This document shows positions 24,156 to 35,849 of a stretch of DNA of 64,000 bases, piece by piece. The stretch lies in assembly GCA_025506515.1 (NCBI GenBank), contig CM046453.1, positions 29,289,558 to 29,353,557 of the forward strand, in the 5' to 3' direction. How positions within the stretch are numbered: the stretch's first letter is position 1; every line of letters begins with the position of its first letter. Origin of the DNA: Flaveria trinervia. Taxonomy: Eukaryota; Streptophyta; Magnoliopsida; Asterales; Asteraceae. The notes below the pieces were generated by a model. It saw nothing but the letters and a program-made list of their open reading frames with translations. It was not told the DNA's origin and made no database searches. Made by a program: the position numbers and the translations under genes.

Positions 24156-26010
24156 TGTAACACCCGGAAATTTTAAAAGACAGAGTGATGAATAAAAGTG
24201 CATAAAAGAAAGAAAGCAATAATACTCATGTAGAGGGGTTAAAAGTGTGCAAAAGACAAAATATGATTAAATATTTGTACAAAAAGGTGATGGTCGCCCA
24301 CACCTTCCTGCACCTTTCATTTCAACCGGATTTTTTAGAGAGAGAAAGCAGGAAAGCTTCGGTTCTAGATAGAAGGACAAGACAAAGGCGAATTCAAGGT
24401 AAGAACATGTTTTGAAGTGTTATTGGCTGGTCTAAGCCTGGGTTTGTGCTTATATGTGTTTTGTGTTTGGTTCTTTGTGTTTTGGTAGGTTTTAGGTGTT
24501 GGACTCATTTGCATACAGGTTTGAAGGAAGTCATACTCAAAGTTGCATAAGGTGAGTTCTAGAACCCCCTTTATACATGTTTAAATTGATTTTGGGGCTG
24601 GAAATGTATGTGTGAATGTTTTTACTAAATGGATATTTTTACTCGTATGTTCATGTGTGTGTATACGGATGGGGTATGATTTGGGTGTATTGTGATGTTA
24701 TGTTTATGTTAAGAGCCTGTTAAATGTTGTTTGGTATGTTAGAACTAGGCTTGAACATATTTGGATTTGAATTGGGGACTAAATGATAGTGTTTAGACTA
24801 GGTTGGTTGCCCAAGCGCCCAACGGTTGAATTGCCTAAGTATTTTCCTCAAACGCCCAAAACCCATGCACCCAAATAGTTCCCATGCACCTCGGATTAGG
24901 TTGAAATTGACTAAGTGTCCATACGCCTGGGCACTCAGGCGCCTGCATAGTGCCCATGCGCCTAAATAGTGCCCATGCGCCCAAGAGTTCCCATGCGCCC
25001 AAGAGCTTCCCATGCGCCCAAGAGTTTCCCATGCGCCCAAGAGTTTCCCATGCGCCTGAATGGCCATGTGCCTGCATAGTGCTCATGCGGCTAAAGACTT
25101 TGATTATTTTCTGACATTTTGGAAAAAAAGGAAGTGTTAGGCTTTGACTTAGGATATTCCTGGGGGTGATGTAATATGACTTTATGATGTTGTATGATAT
25201 TGTATGTGATGTTTATGATGATGTTATGCATGTTATGTATGTTTCTTTATGTTCCTTACTATATTTATTTCCGTGGCTTTGCGTGGTATGTTGATATTAA
25301 TAAACGTAAAGTATTATGTAATGAAAAGTGGAATGTAAAGAAAGAATGAATGCATGCATGAAAGTAAGAAAGAACGTATGAAAAGTCTTGCAAGCATTGT
25401 AAAGAGGTTCACACCCAATGAAGGATATTAGCTCAACGGTGTGTGGGTTAGCTACCCTAAAAGGATGCACATTGGTGTCTAATTATTGTAATTAACCATA
25501 TGTATGGGACCCTTGTTGCTTGCCCTAGGTACTGGAGTCAGCTTCATGCATAATGTTTGGGGTCTATGATAGACATTAGGCCCGGTAACCAGCTTCGTGC
25601 AAAATGTTCGGGGTATAGCACATGACATTGGTCCGTAATTTAAGTAAGGAAGATAACGATGAATGTACGAAAGATAAGTAAGGAAGAAACCGAATGAAAG
25701 AATGATAATGATGACGTACATTGAATGAATGTTAATGAACGATGATGAAAGATAATAATACCTTTTATCTATTTGTGCGTATGTGTATGATCAAATATGA
25801 AAGTAAAGGAAGGTTTTAAACAAAAGTTAAGTATTTTATTTTATAAAACTATAATTCACTTAACAACGCTGACTTTTATATGTTTCCAGCTGGCAGGTAA
25901 GTGTTGCTAAGGATGGCACAGGGCAGCTACTTGACTTGTTTTGGATGGCATCCATTTTGTATAACGATGATGTATTTGCATTGTAATGTGAACGAATAAT
26001 ATTTTGTAAT
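24156..26010 (+). repeat. Element B 5' LTR, left part
   Basis: It begins TGTAACACCCGG like the A 3' LTR and follows that LTR through the minisatellite and the TGTTGCTAAGGATGGCAC block near 25903. Alignment with A is lost just after ATTTTGTAAT at 26001-26010 and resumes at 28021. Confidence 0.85.
24808..25094 (+). repeat. CATGCGCC-type minisatellite in the B LTR
   Basis: The best ordered part, 24951-25060, has five units of about 21 bp of form CCCATGCGCCCAAGAGTT. Outer units are more diverged. It corresponds to the arrays in A. Confidence 0.85.
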
Positions 26011-26455
26011 TGTTAACAAAATTAAATTCATAAAATTATGAAAAGAGAACCGGGAACTTGATTCTAGATGACTGAGAAATGATTGTATATCATCTTGAGA
26101 TGCTTGTTCTTGCATGACTTGTGCTTTAAAATGAGAAATGATAGTAACTGATGATGTTATTTGATATCACATTCAATTTTCAATTGAAAATTTAACAATC
26201 AAACTGATTCGTTAATGATATGCTTGATTGGCTCAACTTGAAGAATAAAGTAGACAACAACATAATGATTAAAATTAAAATATATGCTTAAGGATGTCTG
26301 GATTTATGCAATCATTTTGGCTACACGAAAACCGAGTCCCGACAAAAATTGGATTGAGAATTTATCTTTCACCCACCATGATAAAATTTATATAAGCCAT
26401 ATCTTTGAGCCATGTTTGGTGTATGTATATGTCTTATGTTTGTGCTAATCTCCTC

Positions 26456-26588
26456 AGTTGTATGGAAGTACTGACCTGGAGTGATGATCTCCATTGTTGT
26501 ACGGAAGTACTAACCTGGAGCTCTCATCGACACATGCTAAATGGTCATATCTTTTGTTGTATGTGAATACTGACCTGACGCTCTCACC
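26456..26588 (+). repeat. Three diverged repeats with inverted arms in G
   Basis: Three units carry TTGTAYGGAAGTACTRACCT or a close variant, beginning near 26458, 26495 and 26555. In the first two the unit is framed by CTCC and GGAG, or ATCTCC and GGAGNGAT, giving short hairpin arms. Confidence 0.65.
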
Positions 26589-27570
26589 ATGTTGTTCTAA
26601 GTTGTGTCAAATCATCTAATGATGAATTCATCACAGAATGCAATATTCTGTTGATAATCACTTTCACACTAATGCACAAGCCTAGCTCTACAAAGATCGT
26701 AACAAAATTCAAGAAATCCTGAGCTTCGGTGAGGGTTTTTGCCAATTGATTGTGGGGTCCTAGCATTCTAAAGTATTTAATAGAACCATAACAAATCATT
26801 TGCTGCTTGTTGAAAAAGTTAGGGCATGTGTTTAAATGGACAAACATATCAATAATCGTTATTGATTTGTTTGAGAATTTCAAAATCTTTCAAAGACTGT
26901 GATTAGTTTTAGTTATCAATATGATCTCATTGCTTGTCAATAATTAAATTCATCTTTGTGCTAAAGTATATCTTGAGGATGTGATCTCATGATCGATTCA
27001 GTTCTCGGTGATAAAATTTTATAATCACAATATATATAATAAAAATAAAAAATATAATAAATTTGCATTTCAAAATTTTTTTAGGTCTTTCATATTATGT
27101 TGTTATAATTTTATCATTTTTCATGCATTTCACAGAAATTGCGCACAAACGAACACGGGGTCGCTTGTTATCACACACAGATAAACACAGGTTTATTTTG
27201 TTAAAATGAAATGATCTAATTAGAAATGTCGAGATTGTGTTTGTGAATGTGTTTCAGATTTTTGCTGTAAGTGATGGTCGATCATCAGTTGAGTAGTGTA
27301 CCTCATGAGAGAACTTGTTCCTTAAGTTTGCTTAAGATACCGAGCTAGGAATCCTCCTCCTACATCTTTTGAAGCACTTAAGATTAGAGATTTAGGAAAG
27401 CTGTTCCAATATTCTCACAAAGGATGCACTCGAAAAGGGGAACACATAAACAGTGGGAGCTTGTAAGATGAATAATTTTTCTCTTTAGACTCAGAAAGCT
27501 TCAATTTGAAGATCTTTCTAAGGTTGACTTCTCGATGCTGATTTCGTATGAAGACGTTGATAATGATAGA

Positions 27571-27584
27571 CTAAGGGGGAGTAT
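27571..27584 (+). other. Polypurine tract of G
   Basis: CTAAGGGGGAGTAT directly precedes TGTTGGAGG. This G-rich form is the usual copia PPT. Confidence 0.85.
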
Positions 27585-28020
27585 TGTTGGAGGTATACAA
27601 GATAGTCTATATTATCAACCTAGTCAAAGTCAATAAAAGTCAACGTCTCAGTCAAAGTCAACAAAAGTCAAACGTCGAGTTCGTGACGAAGAACCGAGTG
27701 AAGATATTAAAGATATATTGTGTTTGAGAATTTATTGTATTAAATATATTTTGTGTGAACAAAATATATTTTATCTTGTTTTAGTCTAGTTATATAGTTT
27801 AGGGGTTATGTGTAAATTGGGAAAGTTAGACTAGACTATAAATAGCTAATTGTATTTAGGATTAGGTTAATGGTTGAATGACCAATTGATTGAGGGATTT
27901 ACTTGTAAACATATTATTAGCAATCTATTAAAGATCAAAGGGGTTTTGATTATGTTTATCATATTATTTTGATCTATAATCTTCATGATTTGATTCAAGT
28001 GTTTTCAACCTGGGTTAACA
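27585..28020 (+). repeat. 3' LTR of copia fragment G
   Basis: The 436-bp sequence starts TGTTGGAGGT and ends GGGTTAACA. It carries a TATAAATA box at 27837-27844. Near 27605-27680 the word AAAGTCAA is repeated several times. No second copy exists in the window. Confidence 0.8.
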
Positions 28021-28162
28021 GTATTATTTTTCAAAAGCAATTATTTTTATATGAATGGTTTTAAGTTATTCCGCTGCAATGTTTTAATAAATTTAAGGTA
28101 TATTTTATGTTTTATGTACAATGATTGACCAGCTGTGAGCGTCCCGGAAATATAGCCTTACA
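28021..28162 (+). repeat. Element B 5' LTR, right part
   Basis: This continues the alignment with the end of the A LTR (GCTGCAAT, ATGTTTTA, GACCAGCTGTGAGCGTCCCGG) and ends GCCTTACA directly before the PBS. Confidence 0.88.
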
Positions 28163-28165
28163 AGT

Positions 28166-28177
28166 TGGTATGAGAGC
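28166..28177 (+). other. Primer binding site of B, one mismatch
   Basis: TGGTATGAGAGC differs by one base from TGGTATCAGAGC. It lies 3 bp after the LTR. The following 337 bp to 28514 are a leader similar to that of A, with no other supported feature. Confidence 0.85.
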
Positions 28178-28514
28178 CAATGTTTAAGAGAAATAGGTAA
28201 ATATTTTCAAAAGAAACCTAAACTTAATTTGAGAACGGGACAAAGGGAATGGATGCCAGTCCGAGTAGCTACGTGCCATTTGGTATTTTCTTTAATGTTA
28301 ACCGGTATTATGTATGCATGTTATGTGGTTATGTACCTTTAGTAGATTTAGATACTGATTTAGTCAGGGTAGGAAATGCTCGGGGTATGAAGATTAAAGA
28401 AAGTGGCTAATCATAACTATACACTATAATTTAGGACTTGTTATACTTGACATAAACTAAGCTATTACCTTGAATGACCGTGTTGGTGTTTGGATCTTAT
28501 AGTGCGTTTAGAGG

Positions 28515-29800
28515 ATGGCTGGAGGTAGCTCTTATAAGGCTTCGCGTGGTGGAGGTCGTGGCGGATGTGGTGCTGGGTTATGGGTCACGAGAGGGAAGGC
28601 TAGAGCTAAGGAGGCGGCTCATGAAGAGCCCGACACCTATCATCCGGAGGGTGGTGATGAGAATGCCAACTTAAGTGCCTCAGTGAAGGAGGCAGCGGTG
28701 GAGGAGGTTAACCAGGTCATGCAGACGATCTTACCGTGTATGGTGACCGAAGTGATCAAAGTTGTACGAGAAGGTGAAAGGAAGGAGAGGAATAGGTCCT
28801 CAGGGGAGAAGAAGCAACCAAAGACTGAGATGGTTGTCCCTAGTGACGAGGAGGACAAGGAAGAGCTTGTGCATGAGGTGGCATGAGGCTGTAAGTATGG
28901 GGCATTTCAAAGATGCAGGCCCCCGACTTTTGATGGAAATGGCACTACTACTGCTGCTCACCAGTGGGTGAGACAGATAAAGGCTATTCTTGATATCAGC
29001 GAGTGCGGGGAGGATCAGAATGTGAAGTTTGCCACTCATTCATTCATGTACTCGACTTTCTGTTGGTGGGACAATATTTTCCAGACTGAGGGTAGCAGGG
29101 TGATTGGTAGAATGAGGTGGGCCGAGCTAAAGAAATTGGTGATCGAGGAGTTCTGTCCTCATAAATAGTTGGACAAGGTTGAGAGAGAGTTCTTGTAGCT
29201 GGAGGCAAGAACTATGACACATCAACAATCACCACCAAGTTCAATGAGATGGCACGACTGGTGCCGGACCAGGTGACGCCTCTATTAAGAAAGATCAAGA
29301 GATACATTCAGGGCTTACCGACGGATATTCGGAGGCACATGATCCGGCCAAGTACGTTTAGGTTGGTGGTTGATCTGGCGGGGAGGTTGTATGATGAATG
29401 GGAAGTGGTAGTGGCTGAGGAAAGCAAGAAAGGCGGTGGAGACTAGAACTAGAATGGGAAGCGGTTTGGACGGGGTGGTGCTCGGCAGACAACAAAAGTG
29501 CACGGGTGGATGATCGACGTGTGGTCACATCTGGTGCGGGGTGGAATAGGTGTGGTAATTATGGAAAGGACCGCATCAGAGAATGTACATGGGGATTAAA
29601 CATATGCTTCAAGTGTGGGAAGCCTGGTCACATGGTGAGAGAGTGCAAGGTGGCAAGGTGTTTTAACTGTGGCGGCAAGGGCCACATGAGCAGAGATTGC
29701 AAGAGGTCCAGGGCAGAGGGTTCCAGAGCAGCAACGAAGATGACCGAGACTGAAGGGCAGAAGGCAAGCTCTAGAGCCTTCACTATGACTCAGGAGGAGG
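28515..29800 (+). pseudogene. Element B gag pseudogene
   Basis: ATG at 28515 opens a frame of 123 codons starting MAGGSSYKASRGGGRGG, with a basic glycine-rich start like A and F. It ends at a TGA at 28884-28886, where alignment with A suggests Arg. The capsid core continues in pieces: 28968-29168 (LDISECGEDQNVKF) and 29249-29446 (MARLVPDQVTPLLRKIKRYI). Two intact zinc knuckles follow in an open frame that starts at 29506: CFKCGKPGHMVREC at 29605-29646 and CFNCGGKGHMSRDC at 29659-29700. A degenerate cysteine motif (RCGNYGKDRIREC) lies just before them. Stops within the core make the gene non-functional. Confidence 0.85.
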
Positions 29801-31975
29801 CTAGGACGGACCCCGATGTTATGTCATGTACATTTCTAGTAAATCAAACTATAGCGTTTGTGTTATTTGATTATGGTGCTAGTAAGAGTTTTATTTCTTC
29901 TGCCTTCTATGCTAATTTCCCTATTATTAGTAGGAGTATTGATAACCCCTTCGATGTAGAAACTGCCATTGGTAAGTCTACCAGAATTATTGATCTGATA
30001 GAAGGTTGTGAAGTAGAACTAGAAGACCATAAGTTTCCTGCTAGACTATTTGTGATGACCTTAGGCGGGTTTGATGTAGTCCTAGGAATGGACTGGTTAG
30101 CAGACTACGAGGCAAAGATCATATGTCGTAAGAAAATGATTAGATTGACAACGCCTGATGGGAGTCCATTGATGATTTATGGTGATCGAGTCACTACGAT
30201 TCCAAGAGTGATTTCGATGGCGGCGCCGGGAAAGTGCATGAGGCGTGGATGTAGTGCCAACCTAGCCTATGTGAAGGACATGGATACGCCAACACCACAA
30301 CTGCCAGATGTACTGGTTGTGTGTGAGTTCCCAAACATGTTCCCAGAAGATTTAACAGGTGTGTCACCAGACCGTGAGATTGAGTTTCAAATTGACTTGA
30401 TACCTGGTGCCCAACCTGTTGCTAAGGAGCCTTATCGTTTAGCTTGCTTCGATATGAAGGAATTGATGGAGTAGCTGCAAGAGTTGCTTGATTTGGGATT
30501 TATTAGACCAAGTATCTCTCCTTGGGGTGCTCTGGTCTTGTTTGTGAAGAAGAAGGACGGTAGTATGAGGATGTGCATCTACTATCGTGAATTGAATAAG
30601 TTGACAGGGAAAAATCGGTATCCTTTACTGAGGATTGATAACTTATTTGATCAGCTCCAAGGTGCCAGTTGGTTCTCAAGGATAGACCTTCGATCTGGTT
30701 ACCATTAGTTGTAGGTAAAGGAGCAAGACATTCCTAAAACATCTTTTCGTACACGTTATGGACACTACGAGTTCCTCGTTATGTCTTTCGGTTGAACCAA
30801 CTCGCTAGCTGCTTTTATGGACTTGATGAATCGAGTGTATCGGCCGATGTTGGATAAATCAGTGATTGTATTTACCGATGATATCCTGATTTATTCGAAG
30901 AGCGACGAGTAGCATTCCGGTCACATTTGAGAGGTGTTGGAGGCGTTGAGAAAGGAGAAGTTGTATGCCAAGTTCTCCAAGTGCGCGTTCTGGCTATGCA
31001 AAGTTCAGTTCTTGGGTCACATGGTGAATCCCAAGGGGATTATGGTGGACCCGACAAGGTGGAAGTGGTGATGCAATGGAAGTCTCCGAAGACGCCATCC
31101 GAGATCCGTAGTTTCTTGGGGTTGGTGGACTATTATAGAATATTCATTCAAGACTTCTCTAACATAGCTTATGTATTGACTATGTTGACCTGAAAGGATG
31201 TGAAGTTTGTATGGGGTCAAGAGCAAGAGAAGGCTTTTAAAGAGTTAAAGGCAAGATTGACTCAAGCTCCTATCTTATCATTACCCGAAGGAAGTAGGAT
31301 TTGGTGGCCTATTCAGATTCTTCTTATTCATGATTGGGTTGCGCGTTGATGCAGGGAGAAAATATTATAGCCTATGCATCCCGACAGCTGAAAGTTCATG
31401 AGGTTAATTACCCTACTCATGACCTAGAGCTAGTAACTATGGTCTTCGCATTAAAATTTGGAGGCACTACCTGTACGGGATGAAGTGCACCATTTTCACC
31501 GACCACAAGAGCTTGAAGTACTTCTTCAACCAGAAGGATTTGAATACGAGGCAGAGGCGATGGTTTGAGCTCATAAAGGATTATGATTGCGAGATTCATT
31601 ACCATCCAAGCAAGGCCAACATAGTGGCAGATGCCCTAAGCCGAAAGGAGAGACTCGAGCCAATTCGAGTGAATGCCTATCAATGGATTATGACCTCGGA
31701 CGTAATGAAGCAAGTCAAGGAGTTTCAAGATGAGGCGTTGAAAGAAGATCGTCTTAACTTCAAAAGGATGAGAGGTCTAGTCGCGAAGTTGGGTGTAAAC
31801 ACTCTCGGTGATAGAACCCAATTTGGAAGAATATGGATTCCATGTTATGGGGATTTACATGGAAAGATTATGGAAGAAGCTCATAAGACTCGATACTCTA
31901 TTCATTGTCATGCTACAAAGACGTATTATGCTATGAAGAAATATTATTGGTGGTTGGGCATGAAGCGCGATGTAG
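29801..31975 (+). pseudogene. Element B pol: protease, RT, RNase H and start of integrase
   Basis: Protease is in the same open frame as the zinc knuckles (to 30474), but its active motif reads DYG at 29869-29877 instead of DSG. RT is recognisable from about 30420. It has [10 protein letters not shown] followed at once by stops near 30709, and FTDD at 30871-30882. The CIDYREL motif is changed to CIYYREL. RNase H is best preserved, with [10 protein letters not shown] and VADALSRKE in the frame 31480-32034. That frame goes on into the integrase zinc-binding start ([14 protein letters not shown]) and ends its homology at 31975. The last 20 residues of that open frame come from the LTR of element C. 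Confidence 0.87.
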
Positions 31976-32689
31976 TGTTAGGATCGTGTACGTACGGAGT
32001 ACTAACTGATTCTACGTTAAACCAGATCAAATAGTGCAGAATCCTATTTTATTGGTGATCCAATCAGTGAGAACGATAACCCGATCGATAAAACAATGAA
32101 CTAAACATTAAGAACGAGTAGGAATCGATCAAGATCGAACTATGAAGTTGGATTGGCTATCTTAGGCGCTCTAGACGGCTAGGTTTTATGAGTATTCGCA
32201 ATATCTCTCAAAGTGTTATGTTTTTCCATGAATTAAGTGGTGTTTATAGGTTAGTTGTTTTCATTCATACGACTAAACCATTAGCATGGTTCAGTCGTGC
32301 GATTGAGTCATGCGATTGATTCATACGCACGACTGAAGGTTCAGTCGTGCGACTGAGTCAATCTTATGTCTCAATCATACGACTGATCCATTCTCCTGGT
32401 TTAGTCTTGTACTGGTCCATAAGCATGATATATTCATGCATATGGCCCATAAGTATGGTCCAATAGCATGAATAATCACCCGGCTAGGTTGAACACATTA
32501 CTCAATCATTATTGACTTAAAATTGTGTACAACAACCTCAAACCTATGTAAAAAGTTCATACATAAGAATCAAAGATCAATAAACATCGAAGAATATATC
32601 ATACTTCATTACATTATCACATTACACATATGTAAGACATGAAAGACTTTTACATTTAAGCACATAAACTAGGAACATATGTATCAACA
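31976..32689 (-). repeat. 3' LTR of element C
   Basis: On the minus strand it begins TGTTGATACATATG at 32689 and ends GATCCTAACA at 31976, 714 bp. It is the same type as the D LTR at 38730-39437. It has a TATAAACACC box near 32232 and palindromic CpG words at 32270-32400, including TCAGTCGTGCGACTGA at 32341-32356. Confidence 0.9.
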
Positions 32690-32700
32690 AACTCCCCCTT
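32690..32700 (-). other. Polypurine tract of C
   Basis: The minus strand reads AAGGGGGAGTT directly before the LTR start, a typical copia PPT. Confidence 0.88.
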
Positions 32701-32714
32701 GGACCTAGTTTATC

Positions 32715-35330
32715 CTATTGTCTAACATTCTTTATATGCTCTTGAAACTTCTTGTACTTCTCTTCTCTTGTGACTCCCGTGTGTATCTCAAACACAAAGT
32801 AGAGCCGTATAACGTGTTGGAATTGAAAAGCTTGTACAATGTCTTACGTCATAGAACAAAGGCCACTTATAAAGAGTGTATACATCTTCTGCAGACAAGT
32901 TGGTAAGCCACATTGGGTCGAATACCCTAATAGTCTCAATCTTTCCTTCTTTGTTCAATATTATGACTACTTCTCCCGTCCTCCAATCATAATACCACCA
33001 TTTGAATTATGGAGTGAAGTCCTGAGGCATCTCCCTTAAAGGAATCTGAGACATTATGCATGGGGGACTCCACTTCAACAGTACTTAAGGCCTTCTAGAT
33101 ATAGGATCAACTTCAGTCTTATGAATAAAATGTTTCGGTTGTTGAGGCTTAAAGTTGACCCATCTGGTGTGGCATTCTTTTCTTAGAGCAGTCTCAAACC
33201 ATCCCGACATCTTCCTCAGGTTGGCATACAAAAGATCTAAATTAGCCAATCTATTAAGCTCAAAGCAGGAAGAGTCTTCAAATCATGTGGATATCTGAAG
33301 TACTTAATCCCTTTCTCTCTCTTTACAGCATAAACATTTAAGTCTTCAAAATATGCCATGCTATAATCTTGCCTGACATTTTCTGATGTCTTTTGACTCT
33401 GTAAAGTTTGGTGTAAGCATTTTGCTTTAGGGGTGCGCATTGGGCTTTCATTTAAGCAAAACAAGCTGCCCATTCAGCCTTCTTAATATCAACATTAGCA
33501 TCCAAAGCTTGGGCTTTACTTTCATCTTTCTCCTTTTCTTTCTCCATCTCCTCCAGCTTATCAAAAGTAGCACTACCAAAAGTTTCACCCAAGTTGGGGA
33601 TAACATTTCCCTCAGAGTCAGTGTACTCAGGATAGTGGTCTGATGTTACATCTTCAATCTCGATTTCATCAACATCCTGTAGCTCCTCATCACTTAGAAC
33701 ATTGACTTCGGGAGCATCTTTGACTAGCTCATCTGGATTTAGTCGGAACATGTCAGCAAGCTGCTCCTCTATAAGATCATGGATGATCTCTCCTTCCTCA
33801 GGAGTGTAGCTCACATATCATCTTACGATCCCTTGCAAATCAAGAATCATAGTGAGTTGAGTGTTGATTTGCCGAAGGGGGACGACATCATATTCATCTA
33901 GCTGTTGAGCTTTGTCTGTTTGATTAAACATTCAACACATCACACATAAATCATTAATCAAGACACTGAAACATAAATTATCATGAATTACATTAATGTA
34001 ATACATGATTCAAGTACAAAAGTTTCAAATTCATAAACTTCTAATCATTAATTTTGCCTTGATCATGTATCTCTTCAGCTTGAGGAGCTAAGGATGAGGC
34101 TCTTGATCCTGATTTCGCTTGGTGCGCCTCTCCTTTGCTGATGGATTTGAGGCTGATGCAGCACCATCACCTTCTTGCTCTTCATCATCACCTTTATCAT
34201 CCTCTTTACCTCTTCCACTCAGTCCTGCTTCATCATCATCATCATCTTCTTCTTCAGAATCATCTTCAGTGAGCTCATCTTCATCATCCTCATCATTACC
34301 ATCTTTAATCTTTAAGGGCTCACTCTTGGATCCCTTCAGCTTTAGCAAAATCTTCTTGCTCTTTACTCCAGTCCCTTAATCCTTTTCACTGATGCCAACA
34401 CCAGCTCGTTTTGACTCTCTAGTGCATGGTGGGCTCGGCCCAAAGCTCTCTCACACTATGCATTCTTCTCACTGAGCTGAACTATTTGCTTGGCTTGAGC
34501 TGCATTAACCACCATCAGTTGGTTCATCTGAGTAGCTCTCATATCATCCGTTGCTATCAGTTTTAGCACAAAGCAGTTTAGGCTTGTCAGTTGTTCCTCT
34601 AATCCGACCGTGGTAGAGTAGAGCCATGTGTCATTGGGGATTGGGTGGATGTACCGACTTGTTGAGTGGTGGTTGTGGTGGCGGATATGGTGAAGATGGG
34701 AGGAGGAATGGGTGTGGATAGTGGTGGAGTTTTGTTCGGTAGTGTGGGCGAGGTGGAGGTAGGTGTATAAGTGGTGGAGGGAGTATCAGTGGCTGTGGTG
34801 GTAGTGGCTGTGGTTGTGGCAGTGGCTGTGGTAGTGGTGGTGGCTGTGGTAGTGGTGATGGCTGTGGTAGTGGTGATGGCTGTTATGATTAGGGTGATCC
34901 TTTGCCTCTTGCTCTTTTTGACATGGGGTTGGGCTATCCTTTTCTTCCTTGAGCCTTTGGCAATAGGAGCTCCCCCTGAGCTGATAGGTCGGTCAGGTGT
35001 GTAAGTGGGATCATCGACATCAGGATCATCATCTGTAGTACCAGCTAGGCCTCCACCAACCACCTCTTTCCCTTTTTCGGTGGCCACAACCCAACAACCA
35101 ACTGTCCTAACAAGAGGCTCATCATCTGACTCTTCTTCTTTATCTAACAAAAAGTCAGGGTGGATAGCCGCCTGCTCAGATCCACCTAGAGCATCAGAGG
35201 TACCTTGTGGAGATGGCAGAGATATAGTAGGAGTGCCAGTGGTCCTTGATTGACTCGGACCAACATCTCCACCACCTTGATTATCATCAAGATCATCATC
35301 ATCGTCATCATCTTCATCTGTGGATACCAC
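32715..35330 (-). pseudogene. Post-pol ORF3 of element C, broken
   Basis: A long coding relic lies between pol and the 3' LTR. From its N-terminal side it shows a very acidic, low-complexity part (35330-34599, starting MVSTDEDDDDDDDLDD), a basic patch (GSRKKRIAQPHVKKSKRQR), a threonine-rich repeat, a second acidic part (34348-34088), and a 120-codon piece (33814-33452, starting MSYTPEEGEIIHDLIEE). The tail at about 33360-32715 carries YFEDLNVYAVKREKG, WFETALRKE, RVFDPMWLTNLS and TLYKWPLFYD in shifting frames. As I recall, similar post-pol frames occur in Asteraceae copia elements. The function is unknown; such frames have been called env-like. Several stops and shifts kill it. Confidence 0.7.
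34780..34887 (-). repeat. Threonine-coding minisatellite inside ORF3 of C
   Basis: On the plus strand, units of 15-18 bp of type GGCTGTGGTAGTGGTGAT repeat about six times. On the coding (minus) strand they give runs such as ITTTTAITTTTAT. This is a coding tandem repeat of low complexity. Confidence 0.8.
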
Positions 35331-35344
35331 AATAGTCGTATGCT

Positions 35345-35425
35345 ATGCCATCAGTCGTGCGACTGAACCCATACGCATGATTCATTCGTGCGATTGAGTC
35401 ATACGCCCAGCTCAATCGTGGGACT
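35345..35425 (-). repeat. TCAGTCG-TG-CGACTGA palindromic words, spacer array 1
   Basis: The exact near-palindrome TCAGTCGTGCGACTGA is at 35351-35366. It is followed by diverged forms such as TTCGTGCGATTGAGTC and CTCAATCGTGGGACTGA. Arms are TCAGTCG and CGACTGA around TG. Confidence 0.75.
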
Positions 35426-35849
35426 GAAGTTCATTAGTATGTCCATTCGCATCCTTCACTGTTGAACACCATGGATTTGAATCTTTGTCAAAACCTTTTA
35501 TTAGACTTTGTGTTTAGACTCATTAGATTCGCAGAGATCGAATTAGCACTTAATGTTTATTAAATCGACTTTTATGTCCATTTGAGTGGTCTATTTTTAG
35601 GGTATTGTCCCGGTTCTTGGTCTTAACAGTTTAGGTCATTTAGGGTTCAATTAACCCATTCATTTTGCCCGATTTCAGTTGCAAAGTACCTGTAGAGGAG
35701 TAGGAAATATGTTAGGATCACAATTAGGCAGTAATATCAGTATACAAAAATTTGAGCAGAATGTCATTTATGAGTGGTTTCAGAGAGTTTTGAAGGGGTG
35801 GTGAGGGTTACGACTGACTGACCCATTTATTTATACTGTTTTAAATTTC

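Larger units (their letters stand above)
26011..28020 (+). mobile_element. Fragment G: 3' part of a copia element inserted in the B LTR
   Basis: The fragment ends with a PPT (27571-27584) and a 436-bp LTR (27585-28020), so its orientation is plus. The 1.57 kb before the PPT has no clear coding region. There is no matching 5' LTR or PBS, so the left part was lost or never inserted. A GTTAACA word stands at both ends (26012-26018 and 28014-28020), but the right copy also serves as the LTR end, so I do not claim it as a target duplication. The spacer style, with short repeats containing inverted arms, resembles Sirevirus-type copia elements. Confidence 0.7.
24156..31975 (+). mobile_element. Element B: degenerate Ty3/gypsy element, 3' truncated and interrupted
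   Basis: B is related to A in its LTR, leader, gag and pol. Its 5' LTR is split by the copia fragment G at 26011-28020. The two parts add up to 1997 bp, close to the 1969 bp of the A 3' LTR. The internal region runs from 28163 to 31975 and stops inside the integrase zinc-binding region, where copia element C begins. No 3' LTR is present in this window. Confidence 0.88.

Noticed and set aside
24950..25090. CRISPR-like look of regular units CCCATGCGCCCAAGAG
   Set aside because: Units are adjacent, with no unique spacers of constant length. They lie inside a plant LTR, so this is a minisatellite.
26584..26883. 99-codon minus-strand frame in fragment G
   Set aside because: No motif and no support from neighbours. 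It sits in noncoding copia spacer.
26012..28020. GTTAACA at both ends of fragment G as a target duplication
   Set aside because: The right copy coincides with the LTR terminus itself, so the match is not independent.
34119..34379. Serine-rich plus-strand frame
   Set aside because: It is the shadow of the acidic minus-strand ORF3 coding sequence (GAT/GAA runs read as ATC/TTC/TCA).
34771..35004. Valine-rich plus-strand frame
   Set aside because: It is the shadow of the threonine minisatellite of ORF3 on the minus strand.
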